Of a stretch of DNA of 64,000 bases, positions 1 through 11,937 are shown one piece after another; positions within the stretch are counted from its first letter, which is position 1, and every line of letters begins with the position of its first letter. The position numbers were made by a program, and so were the translations under genes. This stretch comes from Cristatella mucedo. Its lineage: Eukaryota > Bryozoa > Phylactolaemata > Cristatellidae. The stretch is from positions 4,184,001-4,248,000 of the forward strand of contig WPIO01000029.1 in the NCBI GenBank assembly GCA_009760855.2, read 5' to 3'. The notes under the pieces were generated by a model. That model worked only from the letters and a program-made list of their open reading frames with translations, had not been told where the DNA came from and did no database searches.

Positions 1-1010
1 TACTACAAAAAGATATGAAGGTACTTGAAAGCTCACGTTGTTTTGGTCGAAAGCTCTGAGATAAGTTTTACTGAAGGCATAATTTAATGAGCAGTAGTAG
101 CAAACCTTCTGAGAGTCCACCATTTGCTCTCACTTGACATCGCTTCTCCTCACGGAGCACTCAGCTGAGGCTAGTATATCCTAATTGTGCTCGCTTTGCT
201 GGATACGCCAGTCCAATGTCCGAAGTCAAAACCAAAGAGAACTCGATAAAGCTGCCCTCGAGATCCATTTGTGATGAAGCCGTTTTCCAGATTCCGGTGA
301 GTTCTCTGATGAATGTCTCCATAAATAAAAGCATTCAACGAGATTGTGAAGCTCTTTGCAGTGCGGAGAATGAGCCACAGGAGAACGTGTACCACTACTA
401 AGTAAGTACTTGTACGACTCTGAGCATCCTAGACGAGTTATTCACGTAGACTCGCCAATTATTCTGGTTAGATCCGATTCCGATTAAGTTGATAATATTC
501 TTCCCGTTGTGACAAAGCAGAGTCCATCTTGAATCGTAGAGGTAGACGGTGGAAAACGTTTGGCAGCTCGGGATAGTCTATTACGTGCACTTTATGACCA
601 AACAAATCCTCAATTCCTTGGCCACCATCATACTGACACTGAGCTTTGACATAATCAACTTTCTAATTGTGGGCTAAGCAAAAATTAAATCATCTGAAGA
701 TCAATGTTGGTTTATTTATTATCACTGTGATAATTTTTTTACTATTCATACTGTGCCATTTTAAATCAATTTGTCATTGAAGGGTTCATTCCTCCTGCCG
801 TCGCCACCCCCTAGTTTTAGTCATGTGCTTTCCTAAATTAGGTTATGACCGCATTAGATCGTAGCTGCACAAAATAAAGTAAGCACGGTTTTTTACTGGG
901 CTTCTAAAGTATTGTAATTTATTTATCCAGAGCTGCGAAATCTAAAGGCACGCCCTCATAGTCGTCGACAGCTGGTGTAAAACTTCACTGAGCAAGTGCT
1001 CTCAAGGAAT
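1..1010. other. No recognisable gene; left flank
   Basis: Both strands are closed by frequent stops, and the only open stretches are about 60-75 codons without recognisable motifs. I saw no match to the repeat modules found further right. Composition is AT-rich, like the rest of the window. This is probably unique or very decayed intergenic DNA. Confidence 0.5.
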
Positions 1011-1660
1011 AGCCGCCATGCCTGACTTCTTCTGCCAAAGGAGTCTGTTAATTTTCTTACAGACTGCATTTGGAGCAAGATAATGCAAAAATTTGAAACG
1101 ACCGATCAATGATTCATTGGCTTTCGGTCCCTGTAGATATCATAAGTATTTCTAGATGTATTTAGCTTGTTCTGGGTGAAAATTACGTTGTGTACTGCTC
1201 ACTTTGGCCGATTCAGTACAGTCATCAACCTCGTATACAGTCAGTGCTAGAGAGCTGTGGGGAGTATTAATTCATGATTCAGCAAGTATTCAAGAGGATT
1301 TTCTCCTAAAGGACTATTAACCAAAGAGAACATCTTAGGGGAGTGTGAGTTAATGATATATTTAATCTGGTTCTACCATTTTGAGATGCAATTTCATGTA
1401 ATTTAGGGCTTACAAGTTCCTACTTACCAAACCATACAGTTCGGTACTGCTACGTGGTTCAGACTATTGAATTCGAAAATCTTCTTTGGTAGCAATCATT
1501 GACAAAATCTTGATGAAGTTATCCTCTCCAAAAATCTTTCGATAAACTGAAGGTTGAAATAATAATACATTTGCCTGTAAATAGAGCAGCATTAAAGTTC
1601 TGTTTTAATTGATTATTTTCAAATCATTTCACCGTTTTTAAATGGGAATAAGTAAATGCA

Positions 1661-1812
1661 ACTATAATTTATTTGTATCGTGCTCCAAGAGAACTTAATC
1701 TCTACTCAGGCACTTTACATGCCCTTCGGGGCTCGAGCATACGACCTCAGCTAGACATCAGTCGGGTAGAGCATCTTAACCGCAGAGCCAATTTAGTTCG
1801 GCAATCATCTTA
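1661..1812 (-). mobile_element. tRNA-derived SINE, family 2 (L2-like tail)
   Basis: Read on the minus strand, a tRNA-like head is followed by a body resembling the L2 3' end (AAAGTGCC, then TTAAGTTCTCTTGG) and an AT-rich end. The B-box-like word is TGCTCGAGCCC, weaker than in the copy at 34.8 kb. Equivalent copies lie at 34799-34952 and 53196-53344, always at the same place in the composite unit, so the insertion predates duplication of the unit. Confidence 0.6.
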
Positions 1813-2573
1813 ACATTAAAAAGAGCCACGTATTACCCGTACCTGAACCGGGAGGCCCGGGTAGCACAAGCGACATAGTGAGGGTAGGGCACTGCTAGCT
1901 AACGTACGTACGTATGCCACAAGTGTTCAATAAATCTTCGAATATATATGTACATATGCGTATATATTAACATCAGCAGGTATCTTAGAAAAGTGAAAAA
2001 CTACTAACTTACAAAGCAAGCATCTTTACAAAGTGCATATTTTCTGCAATTTCCTTGCCGAAACTGCACGGTCAAATGCCGTCCATGCAGCCTCTGGAAG
2101 AGCAGTGGGAATTTGAATGAAGCTGCCGACCTAGTTGGATAAGGAATCAGTTATCATATGCATAGCCAAACGTTATCTCTCAATTGCATATAGAAGTTTT
2201 ATGAACCTAGCTTGCACTGCCTGCATACATTAATGGGTATCGATATGGATTAATTAATTTTAAAGCTTTAATTTGCACCGGAATGCAGCTGAATTGTAAA
2301 ACGAATTCGCGTCTTAAAAAGATATATTCTGGCCTATCAAGTAAACCCGAATTAATTATTTCAAAATGAATAATTTTTTTTTCAAAATTCAAAGTTCTGC
2401 AGACTCTACAGGAGTCGGACTGTGCCACCCTAATTAAACATGTTCCGTATCAAGCTTTTTTTAACGTGCCTGCACACCGTGACTATTTGTCTCACTTCTG
2501 ATATTTCTTAAGCATTCAGTGCATACGCCATCTTGATAAAAACAAGTCTCGAATATTTTTATCTCATTTGCAG

Positions 2574-2651
2574 TCATGCGCGTCTTGATGGCATACACAA
2601 TGATATGTGGAGCACTGCTTATCGTCCAAAAATACCGGCTGAGGCGATTTG
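2574..2651 (+). pseudogene. 78-nt transmembrane exon, copy 1
   Basis: The segment is bounded by TTTGCAG on the left and GTGAGAG on the right. It reads as two bases completing a codon, 25 codons, then one base, making a phase 1-1 exon. The translation is hydrophobic (MRVLMAYTMICGALLIV) followed by a basic end (QKYRLRRF), the pattern of a single membrane helix with a cytoplasmic stop-transfer patch. Six other copies exist and none of the uninterrupted ones has an indel. Here both splice sites and the frame are intact, although the downstream 47-nt exon has a stop. The extracellular and terminal exons cannot be joined with confidence, so I call this a gene relic. Confidence 0.6.
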
Positions 2652-3349
2652 GTGAGAGCTAATGCCATGATTTCTCTTAGCAACTCTCATTTATGGCTTT
2701 GAAAGTTACTGATGACATTGGGAAGAATAACTAATTAACTGAGAAAAGAATTATTATTTTGGCAAGAGTTCGATCGGTGTGTATAAATTAAAAAAGCGAT
2801 CGTGGCTCGTTAGACTGGCTTTGGCTATCGTACGTTTGGCTGTGTGAAAGTATTCTAAAAAGAGCAGCACTCTGTTCCAATCTAGACCTCATTACACAAG
2901 GCCGTTGCTTTTACGACATGATAATTATATTATGCTTCCTGCTAAGTCTACCTTCTTTTTAGTGATCTTGCCGCCACTTCCCTTTCAATGTTTACTAGCT
3001 ATCCTACTTGAACAACACAGTAACGATAAATAGAAAGCAAATGCACAAATACGTGTACTTGCAATATGGGTTAGCCTTTAGAGTTTCGCTTTGGTTAAGT
3101 ACGATAAGAGAGCAAGACTTTGCTAGGATTGGTTCAACTCACTTCGCGATGCAGAGTAGGAAGATCACTTGATTTCATTATATAACAGTTCCCTAACATT
3201 AAATTTAAGTTATCTATAGCATAAGAGTTAGCCAAGAAAGCGGTCTGGCTTCATTGTGATCCTGTTATAAAAAATATAATATTAGGAGCTTGAAAAACCA
3301 AATTCAGCCCTATTTACCACTTTTGCATCTTCCAGTGTGCTTACTGCAG

Positions 3350-3396
3350 TGACATTGGCAGCTCCAAACCGTATGCTATGATTTCCTCGAACATAC
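3350..3396 (+). pseudogene. 47-nt exon, copy 1 (stop inside)
   Basis: Acceptor CTGCAG is followed by 47 nt and donor GTTAGG. The frame that continues from the 78-nt exon gives TLAAPNRML and then TGA, so this copy is dead. The length equals that of the seven other copies. The donor is changed from the usual GTAAGT. Confidence 0.5.
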
Positions 3397-3847
3397 GTTA
3401 GGTCATTAGCAGATGGGAGCTCATAGTTCACCGACTTTTACCTTTAAAGAAGGCAATAGGTATGATCCATGTTTCAATGCATTCGCAAATTTGGCAGCTT
3501 CGTTCGTTGTAAGCAATGTGCCACTACAAAATTCAATAATATTTTAAAGCTAGATCTTCTGAATTTTACTAATTCATTATTCGCTTGCTTGCACGTTGAG
3601 CTTGGATTCGAGCTAGGATAAATGTGTGCTACTGATACAATTCGCTGCCTAATCAAACCCACTTTTGCATGTTGACATCATTTTTATTTTGCCGTTCGTT
3701 ATTAAAAATGTACTTAGCACGGCAACAAAAAATTCCGGTATACGGCTGATATCAGAAACCTATATTAGCTCTTTGTGCTGCTTTTGAGCATGCCAGGTCA
3801 ACTCAGATTTACAAGTTTTAAAGCTATAATCTTTTTTGATTCCTAAG

Positions 3848-3899
3848 CAACTCGAGGCCGTGAAGTTCGAAGCTTTTCCAGAAAAATGCGGACCTACTG
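3848..3899 (+). pseudogene. Candidate third exon of the membrane-protein relic
   Basis: The block is bounded by TCCTAAG and GTAAGTC and starts in the phase left by the 47-nt exon. It reads QLEAVKFEAFPEKCGPT plus one base. Equivalent blocks lie near 7586, 23060, 36988 and 55390, but those carry stops or one-base shifts. Splice-like ends recur, while the reading frame does not hold. This is much weaker than the two upstream exons. Confidence 0.3.
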
Positions 3900-4368
3900 G
3901 TAAGTCTATTAGCATCTCTGCATATTAGCTGTGAATTTAAGGCCTACAGCATATGCGGGCCTCACATTGCTACGTCCTACTTCAAAAAATGCTTACGTTA
4001 CATCTAAAAACGTACAGTTAATCTTTTCGAACACAATTTCATGCATCAGTGTTCTCAAATCATCCTAACTCAGAAATCTAGAACGTTTTGTTGACAAACC
4101 TCAGAGTTTTCGTACTGCAGGACCACAGCGCTTTCGTTCATTTTCTATGCTTGTGGGCTAGTGGGCAAAAAGTAGATGACAGCTGAGCGCGACTAAGAAA
4201 CATTGAGATAAAAGCATTGCTAACCACAGAAGACTCTGGCTTTTTTCAGATGAATTTAACACTTCCAATTCAGGAAGAGGAAAACGGCATAGGAAGTGAA
4301 CATGTGCAATAAACCTGTGAAAACCAGACAGTCGATTTTTGATTGGGCATGATCTTGTAGGACAGTCG

Positions 4369-6060
4369 TTTGGTTGCTCTCACACACTGCTCAGAACGTC
4401 AGTCGACGACCAACACCGGCAGTTTATTCGACTGTGCACCGAGAAGGGGCACAACTATCGTCCTCCTTACGTTCATTTTCACCCCAGCTTCTGCATCCAG
4501 AAGCTCTGGAACACTTCGCTCTGATTCGTTAACTTTGCTGCTTAGGCCTAACAGTAGATACACTTCGCTCCGATTAGATTGTCGGTAGCCGGGAGGTCAA
4601 TGTGGCCTAGTAGCGGCAAACAGCAACATTTAGGTAGGGCACAGCTAGAAGCTGGATCAAGGGCAGTGCCCTAAATTAAAACAAACGACTTGCCGCTGGA
4701 TGTGGAGATAAATGCGTGGCGTAACCATGGCAGCAAGGAGCTACTCTTCTCCACCACTTTGGACGATATGGTTGAACAGCAAGCACGTATTTCTCATAGG
4801 GTACCTGTCCGCTGCCTACATTAAGAGGTTAAGTAACCGCTGCTCAGGGGAGGCTGGCGACAGCATGGCCTGTGAGACGTGTTGCAAATGGCATCTGAGT
4901 TCAGGCTTCACTGGCAACACTTTTTCCAGCGATTGCTCCTTGCCGGTACGCACAGCCACCTCGCCAACCGGTGCATAGAACACCATCACTACCTCTTGCT
5001 GGTCACCCTCTCACCTCCGGCCACTGCGATTATGTCCGCAGGCCACAGCAGCCTCCCGGGTCGGCAATGCATTCTCGGTCGCCGGAAATAACGTATTTCC
5101 GACCTTTTCTGAAACTCCGATCTGCACTACATCTCTGTTCTTCACCTCATCTCCAGTCTGGGCCTCTTCTCCGACCAGTGTCGCATCTCCAACCTGTGAC
5201 GCTTCAGAACGGACCAGCTCGTAGCAGGCCAATATAACCTTCATGGCTTGTGCTGCCTCACAGACTCTAGCCTCGTTGCACACTATCTATCAGGGCCTCC
5301 CAAACCTTCATAGCCTGCATAGTTGCGGCCAGGCTCCACATTATGGTATCCTTGCAAACCGTTGTTTCCCCGCATCGTAGGTGATTGCTGATGCTGCTTC
5401 TGGTTCCTTCTGTCGGCGCCCTCTCTCCGACAAGCCATTGCTAGTTCATCGCTCAGCAGTCGGGCTTTAGCTACCAGGTGAGCCAGAGCTGTCATCAGAA
5501 CCTCACTAAGGCGATGGTAGTCATCCTTGATTCTCTTTTGCTGGTAAGAGTATACATAGAAGACACTTGATTTCGGGAGCAGAAGCGTAAGATACTTGTT
5601 TCCGCCTGTTGCATTGAATCACATCCGCTCGAGCCTCAGCTCCGAGTAAAGCAGCCAAGTTTCGAAGTCATCAATGCCTTGAAATTGCTCTAGCAATATT
5701 GCTGTAGGTCACCACCACCGCCGGAAATAGGTTGTAGTTTGGTTGCCGTCGGGCACTGCACACAGCCAGCCGACGAGCAACACCACTAATTTACTCGACT
5801 ATGCACGAAGCCGGGGGAAGGTCATCTGCCGTCCCCCAAACGTTTATCCTCACTAGATCTATTTATCATCTGCCGTTCAGGAACGCTGAGCTCTGATGGG
5901 TTAGTGTCGTTGCTAATGCCTAGCAGTAAGCAGGCTGCACTTCAACAGGCTAGTCGGTGCTCTGCAGGGCCATCCGGCTTAATGCAGACAACGGCATCAA
6001 TTAGGCTAAACATGGCGATAGGCTGTGTCAGGGAAAGTGCGACCAATTCAACGTAACCAG
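4369..6060 (-). mobile_element. LTR-type element 1 with gag-like internal ORF
   Basis: Two direct repeats of about 300 bp (about 4369-4665 and 5738-6040) flank about 1.07 kb. They align along their whole length, both beginning with TTTGGTTGC and sharing CAGCCGACGAGCAACACC or close variants. On the minus strand the left repeat contains AATAAA (complement of 4433-4438), as a 3' LTR should. Between them lies a minus-strand ORF relic. The same arrangement recurs at 8.1-10.1 and 37.5-39.0 kb, and 58.14-58.44 kb has a single fused repeat with the outer flanks of both, as a solo LTR would. I could not place the TG/CA ends, primer site or polypurine tract with certainty. No protease, RT or integrase is visible, so it would be non-autonomous. 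Confidence 0.5.
5011..5500 (-). pseudogene. Gag-like ORF relic of LTR element 1
   Basis: The minus strand is open in two pieces, 5283-5495 and 5011-5283, separated by an indel around 5285 relative to the intact copy at 38.2-38.8 kb. The upstream piece has the Ala-rich helical segment. The downstream piece has the repeat of about six residues, variants of EVQIGD. No zinc knuckle or protease is visible. Gag-like is inferred from position between the putative LTRs, not from family recognition. Confidence 0.4.
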
Positions 6061-6189
6061 GAGTGATTTTCGCCAATAGCGACTATCCCATTTTTACCAT
6101 TCAACTCAATCATACGATTGTTATTGCATTAATTAATAAATGAATTATTGAACCTCTTTTTAAAATATTGATACTTCAATGTTGCTCTG

Positions 6190-6268
6190 TTGCAGCTACT
6201 TCGAAGAGCCTAGAAAAATATTCCATTCTCTCAGGGTGCTCAATCAGTGTATTATTATTCCAATTATT
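6190..6268 (+). mobile_element. L2-type 3' tail remnant
   Basis: The block carries the degenerate tail words TTCTCTCAGGGTGCT and TATTATTATTCC. The same remnant follows the LTR element at 10310-10375 and 58600-58670, so it was fixed in the unit before duplication. Confidence 0.5.
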
Positions 6269-6415
6269 ATGGATTTACATAACCAAGGCATAGAGGTACA
6301 TCTACGATTCTGGAGGGAACAATGTAGTCTCATGAGAAGCAAATTCAAAATTTTGAAGATGCTTTGCTAACGCCAAAACGCCTACTGACGAAATTGATAT
6401 TCCTAAGAGCGATGT

Positions 6416-6482
6416 TAAACTTAGAACCTTGTGTTCAACTTAGAACGTTGTGTTCAACTTAGTGTGTTCAACTTAGAACAGA
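6416..6482 (+). repeat. Short minisatellite of the TGTTCAACTTAGAA word
   Basis: The word TTGTGTTCAACTTAGAAC is repeated about three to four times with partial units. The word occurs once at the equivalent place in other composite copies (for example near 18345 and 21930), so this is a local expansion. Confidence 0.7.
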
Positions 6483-7039
6483 TAATGTGGCTCGTCAGAC
6501 TGACTTTGGCTATCGTAAGTTTGCCAGGGTGAAACTATTCAAAAAGAGTTAGTTCTCTGTTCCAATCTAGACCTTAATACACCAGCCAGTGCTTCTATAA
6601 CAATATCATTATATTACGCTTCCTGTACCATCTACCTTCTCTTCAGTGATCTTGCCACCACTTCACCTTCAATGATAGCTTGCTATCCTAAATTAATGAC
6701 ACATAAATAATAGAGAAAATTAAACGCACAAACAAATCTATTTGCAATTAGGGTTACACTTTAGAGTTTTGCTTTGTTTAAGTACAGCAAGAGCCCAATA
6801 ATTTGCTTGGATTGGTTTAAATCACACTGCGATGCAGAGTAGAATGCTAGCTTACTTGATTTCACGATATACCAGTTTTCTAACATTAAATGTAAATTTT
6901 CGATAACGGAAGAGCGGGCTAAGAAAGCTGTCTGGCTTCATTGTGATGCTAATATTATAAATACATATATGTGGTCGCTTAAAAGATCAAATTTTGCCCT
7001 ATTGGCCTTTTCTTGCATCTTTTAGTGTGCTCACTGCAG

Positions 7040-7086
7040 CGACACTCAAAGCTGCAAACCGTAGGCTATGGCTTACTCGAGTAGAT
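7040..7086 (+). pseudogene. 47-nt exon, copy 2
   Basis: Acceptor CTGCAG and exact 47-nt length are kept. The reading is open (TLKAANRRLWLTRVD). The donor has changed from GT to GC (GCAAGT). No 78-nt exon precedes it in this copy, so it cannot be part of a working gene. Confidence 0.5.
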
Positions 7087-8742
7087 GCAAGTTCATTAGG
7101 TGATGGCAGCTTAAAGTGCGCCCACTTTTACTCTTAAAGGAGGGAATAGGTGGGCTCCATATTTCAATGAAGTCTCGATTTTGCAGCTTTGTTCGTGTGC
7201 GCAATGTGCAATTACAAAATTCGATATTACTTTAGAGCTATGTCTTCTGACTTTTACGCATTCATTATTCGCTTGCTTTAATGTCGACCTTGGCGGCATC
7301 AAGTTTTTACAGAGCCGATTGAAGAGCTAGGCTTGACTCGGTGGTTAGGAGCTGAGATAAAGGCCTGTTAATGATACTGATAGCTTCCTAATCAAAGCCA
7401 CTTTCACGTCTAGACATCGTTTTTGTTTTGCCATTCGTTTTAAAAATTTTCTTAGCATTTGAAAAGCACCAAAGAAGCCGTATATGGCTGATATGGGAAG
7501 CCTACGTTTGATTTTTATACCGTTTTTAAGCATGCCACAATAAGCCTGATGCAAAAGTTCAGAAATTATGGTGTTTTTCGGTTGCTCATAGGAACTCGAG
7601 TCCGTTGAAGTCAGAGGTTTTCGAGGAGGAACGTGTACTTACTGGTAAGTCTAGTGGCATCTCTGCATATTAACTGCAAAGTTAATGGCTACTGCATATG
7701 TAGGTCTTGCAAAGATCCCTCTTACTTTGCAAAATGTTTGCATTACATCAAAAATCATACAGTGACTCTTTGTCAACAGCATTCTCGCCTCAGTGTTTTC
7801 AGAACATTTTAAATCATAAATCTACCAAGTTTAGTTGATATACCTCAAAGTTTACTTACTGTGAGACCACAGCCGCTTTTGCTCATTTACCATTCTTGTG
7901 TGCTGGTGGCAAAAAGCAGATGCCAGCTGAGTGCGACTGAGAAGCAAAATGGTAAACTCATTGCTTACTGCAGTAGACCGTGGCTACCCCTTACTTCTTT
8001 CAGATTACATCAACACTGCCCATTCAAGAAGAAGCGAGCGGGATAGTAAGTATATAATAAATAAGTGAAAACTGGACGGCCGATTGTTGACTGGGCATGA
8101 TCTCGCAGCAGTTCAGTTTGGTTGCTGTCGCCCACTGCTAAGAACGTAAGCCGACGAGTAACGCCAGCAGTTTATTCGACTGAGCACCGAGTAAGGGAAG
8201 AAGAACTTTGTCCTGCTGACGTTCATTCTCAGTCAAGCTTCGGCAGCCAGCAGCTCTGGATCGCTTCGATCTGATACCTTAGTGTTGTCACTTATGACTA
8301 ACAGTGAGAAGCCTTCGCTCCGATTTGCTAGTCGGTAGTCGGGAGGTCAGTCCAGCTTAGTACTGGCAGACCAGCTACATTTACGTGGGGCACAGTTGTA
8401 GTTGTTGATCAGGGGCAGTGCCCTTAATTAGACGGAACGACTGCCAGCTCTATGTGGAGATGCATAAGTGGCGCAGCCGGAGCAGCAAGCAGCTACTCTT
8501 CTCCAATGCTTCGGCGACGATCAGACTAAACAGTAAGCACATATTGCCCATAGGACACCTGTCCATTACCTTTATTAAGAGGCCAAGTAATGGCTGCTTG
8601 GGGGAGGCATGAGACGGCACGGCCTGGGGAGACATGCTTCAAATGGCATCCAAGTTCAGGCCTCGCCGGGCAACACATTTATCCACAGATTCTGCCTCGC
8701 CAGCAAGCACAGTCACCTAGCCCACCGGTACATAGAATGCCA

Positions 8743-9290
8743 TCAATTCATATATATCACCGTCTCTTCTCCCGGCACCGCCACCATGTCCCCAGACCTG
8801 CAGCAGCATTCCGTGTCGGCACTGCATTCTCGGTCACCGGCACTACCGTATTTCCTAACTTTGCTGAATCTCCAATCTGCTCCATCTCTGTTATCCACGG
8901 CATCTCCGATCTGCACCTTATCTCTGGTCTGTGCCTCATTTCCGAACTGTCGCACCCCGAACCTGTGTGACCCTCGAACCCACCATAAGGCCAATATAAC
9001 CGTCATGGCTTGTTCTGCCTAGCAGACTCTCGCTTCATTTAATACCACCATGGCCTCGCAAATATTCACAGCATGGATATCTGTGGCCAAGCGCCACACG
9101 GTGGTATCCTGGCAAACCATTGTCGCCGGCAGATCGTGGGCGATTGGTGATGCTGCGTTGGGTTCCTTCCGGTCGGCACTCTCTATCCGGCAAGCCATTG
9201 CTGACTCATCGCTTATTGGTGGAGCTTTATCTACCAGGTTGGCCAGCGCTGCCACCAGAACGTCGCGAAGCGGATGGTAGTCATCCTTTA
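8743..9290 (-). pseudogene. Gag-like ORF relic of LTR element 2
   Basis: Minus-strand homology to the intact 209-codon ORF at 38155-38784. The Ala-rich part is readable from about 9255 to 9019 (LPATMVCQDTTVWRLAT is recognisable), and the repeat-bearing part from about 9006 to 8743 lies in another frame. Frameshifts and stops prevent function. Confidence 0.45.
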
Positions 9291-9304
9291 TTGTCTGTGG
9301 CTAT

Positions 9305-9480
9305 ATACAAATCATAGCTGATTAAACAGCCTCTTTTGTATAGCGACAGAAGAGCCTTTACAGCTATCAACACCGCTTGCAGTGGCAATAAAAAATCGTC
9401 CACCGCTGGAATTAAACCGATGACATCAGGACCGAGGTCGTGAAAGCAACAGCCTTACCTTGTGTGTCATCACGGCTCAC
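9305..9480 (-). mobile_element. tRNA-derived SINE, family 1, copy a
   Basis: On the minus strand it starts GTGAGCCGTGATG, carries a degenerate A box and a B-box-like GGTTTAATTCC, then a body ending in AATCAGCTATGAT. The sequence on either side matches the uninterrupted sequence at about 5525-5560 and 38690-38725, so this is an occupied site with two unoccupied paralogous sites in the same window. Confidence 0.7.
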
Positions 9481-9803
9481 CGACTAGTAAGAGTACAAAT
9501 AGAAGCACTTCCTTCGCGGAGCAGAGCCGGAAGATACTTGTGTGCCAGACGCTCGGATTAACACGGCAAAGCTCGAGCCTCAGCTCCGACTTTAGCAACC
9601 AAGTGACGAAATCATCAACGAATTAAAATTGCTCAAGCAAGGTTACTGTAGGTCACCACCGCCGCCGGAAATAGTAGTATAGTAGTACCTTGTATTTTGG
9701 TTACTCTCAGGCACTGCACAGAACGCCAGCCGACGAGCAACACCACCAGTTTATTCGAGTAAGCACGAAGCCGGGGGAAGGTCATTTGCCGTCCCCACAA
9801 ACG

Positions 9804-9957
9804 TAGGTAAGGTGGTTGCTTTCACGACCTCGGACCCGAGGTCATGGGTTCGATTCCTGCTGTGGGTGATCGTTTATCGATGCTGCAGGCGGGGGTGATA
9901 GCCGTAGAGGCTCATCTGTCGCTATACAAACGAGGCTGTTTAATCAGCTAGGATCCT
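9804..9957 (+). mobile_element. tRNA-derived SINE, family 1, copy b (5'-truncated)
   Basis: It starts within the A-box region (GGTAAGGTGGTTGC) and has a B box matching consensus, GGTTCGATTCC at 9847-9857. The same body follows, ending AATCAGCTAGGAT. It sits inside the right repeat of LTR element 2. The empty site is seen near 5845 and 58250. Orientation is opposite to copy a. Confidence 0.75.
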
Positions 9958-11084
9958 CACCTGATCTTCTATTGTCTGCCGTTCAGAAAGGCTGAGCTCT
10001 GATTGGTCAGTGTCGTTGCTAATGCCTAGCAGTAGGCCGGCTGCACTCCAATAGGCTAGTTGGTGGTCGGGCGGGCAATCCGGCCTAACACAGACAACGG
10101 CAATGTGTAGTCTCAGCATGGCAATAGGCTGTGTCAGGGGAAGTGCAATCAATGCAAGGTAACCACGAGTGAGTCTTGCCAATGGAGTCTATCGTATTTT
10201 ACCGTTAGATTCAATTGTATGGTTTTTATTGAATGATTAAATAAATGAATTGTTGAACTATTGTAAAAAGTTTGGGTGTTTATGTTTTACTCTGTTGCAG
10301 CTACTTTGAAGCTTCTACAAAGGTATTCAGTTCTCTCGGGGCACTAAATTACTGTAATAGTATTCCAATTATTTTTGGTCGAAATAAGCAAAACATAAAG
10401 GTCAAAACTACATGTACGATTAGGGAGGGAACACTATAGCATCATGAGATGCAAATTCAAATACTTGAAGCTGCTTTGTAAATGCTTAAAACACCTACAG
10501 ACAATTCGATATTCGTCATGAGGGATGCAAGAAGAAGCAAGATATCTGCCGCGGCTGCCGTGTCTGCGAGTCTGGACCGTGAGCTTGACAGCCGAGCTTG
10601 GATTAGAAACGATGAGTTGGGCCACTAAATGAAAACCAAGTGGCTATGAGATAGTAGTGATAGGCCCAGGCGTGTTAGTAGCAATACTTATAAATGCATA
10701 AGAAAGTGATTTTTGTCAGAATTGTGACCTGGCAACCAGATAAATTGTTTGCCTGACTGCAGCTGTTCTCTTCAAGCAAAGATCTGCTGGTTGGTGAGTC
10801 CCAGAGCTGAGAATAAGCTGCTGTAAGCCTGTTACCTAGTCGACTTAATGTCATCTGTCACGTCGGCCATAATATACAGGCAATATTCTTTTCTGATAAG
10901 GCAATGTTGCAAACCAGGTATGGGTATTTTGTTAGCTTGCTGGTGTCGTTCTGCAACCCGATTTGGGGGGTTGCATAGTTATAATAGTGCGCCTAAGAAT
11001 GCTGACAAACTACTGGGGTGAATTTGTACAGAGTGCCGTCCTCAACAACCGTCTGAGGGATGCACGATATAGAAGTGTACCCAG

Positions 11085-11760
11085 GTTAGGTTCGGTCGGC
11101 TAGGACTGGGCGGCTATAATGAGGGTTAAGGGTCACCGGCTAGGCCAGGGTCGGACCTACGGCATGTGTGGTGACGTGAGATCTCTAGGGTAAGAGAAGT
11201 TGGCAGAGTAAGACGTGTTGTTGGAGGCTCCAGGTCTCGCCGAGTTATGCACTTGGATTCAAGGAGGCGTGCTCCGGCGATGCTGCCACACATGCAAGGG
11301 AACGAGTACCCAAGGAACAAAAGAGCTGGATAGCAGGCTCGTTGAGACTTATATATTCCGAATTCCCTCTGTAGCGTGTTCGTGACACCCCCCCCCCGTG
11401 TGTTGGCACCTTGGGTGGAAGCTCTCGTCTGTGGTGGTTGTCGACTCGGAATAGCCAAGCAGTTACTCAGCCTGCCGGGTATTGGACGGCGTACTTTTGG
11501 ATTCGGAGTCGTACAACGGCAGGACTGCAGAAGACCACCGACTGACTGACACATTTGTTCGCACTTGCTGCTTCATCTCGCGCCCCCTTCATGTAGACTT
11601 GTTTAGTTCCCCTGCTGATGTCGGCGCATGCAATATTATAAAGAGGTTCAGCCTGACAGCCGCTCGTCTTATCCTACCTCAGTGGCATGGCGATCGGCAG
11701 TGTGGCCGGAGTATGGCCGGGCTTGGCGGGAAATAGCCTCTGACCACTGGCGCTCGGTTA
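11085..11760. other. GC-richer island of unknown nature
   Basis: This block is visibly richer in G+C than its surroundings and matches none of the window's repeats. It contains a C-run (about 11389-11397), a TATATATTCC word near 11350 and TTGGCACCTTGGG soon after the C-run. A 142-codon opening on the minus strand (11126-11554) has no recognisable domain and is easily explained by composition. It could be part of an unrelated LTR, a CpG-type promoter region or unique DNA. Confidence 0.3.
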
Positions 11761-11937
11761 CAGAAGTATGCCGACCTTAGCAGCTTTTTTCTCGACTACC
11801 CAACCGAAATGGTCTAGTGCGATGAGCCACAAGCTACTGTTTCTAACCTCTGTCAAAATGAAAATTAGATCACTATATATACCGGAGGTTGGCAAGCTCC
11901 GACCTTTAGGTCAGATCCGGCCTACCTAGTGATTCAG

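Larger units (their letters stand above)
1015..6265 (+). repeat. Composite repeat unit, copy 1 (nearly complete)
   Basis: This is the most complete left-hand copy of the unit that recurs through the window. In order it holds a leader block (about 1020-1450), a reversed tRNA-SINE (1661-1812), a block around a CCCGGG-type motif (about 1848-1910), a TA-rich stretch, the 78-nt transmembrane exon, the intron-like module that always contains the word TTAGGGTTA or a close variant (about 2790-3300), the 47-nt exon, later exon-like blocks, and an LTR-type element. The same order at 34.0-39.0 and 51.7-56.1 kb shows duplication of a whole locus, not independent insertion of many small elements. Confidence 0.8.
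8117..10130 (-). mobile_element. LTR-type element 2, with two SINE insertions
   Basis: The left repeat is about 8117-8410 and the right repeat about 9695-10110. The internal region resembles element 1. A family 1 SINE sits in the internal region (9305-9480, minus) and a second family 1 SINE sits inside the right repeat (9804-9957, plus). Elements 1, 3 and 4 lack both insertions at the matching positions. The minus-strand ORF is broken. Confidence 0.5.
6483..11060 (+). repeat. Composite repeat unit, copy 2 (lacks the 5' modules)
   Basis: The copy starts directly in the intron-like module and lacks the SINE, Cys-rich and transmembrane modules. It continues through the 47-nt exon, the later modules (7110-8050), the LTR element with two SINE insertions, an L2 tail remnant, and a trailing module (about 10380-11060) that recurs at 58670-59340. 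Confidence 0.75.

Noticed and set aside
4369..6060. Simple tandem duplication instead of LTRs
   Set aside because: The solo copy with the two outer flanks at 58144-58440 and the same spacing in three loci favour LTRs. Tandem duplication remains possible for the ancestral locus.
11126..11554. 142-codon opening on the minus strand
   Set aside because: No recognisable domain, no second copy, and it coincides with the GC-rich island, where long openings are expected by composition.
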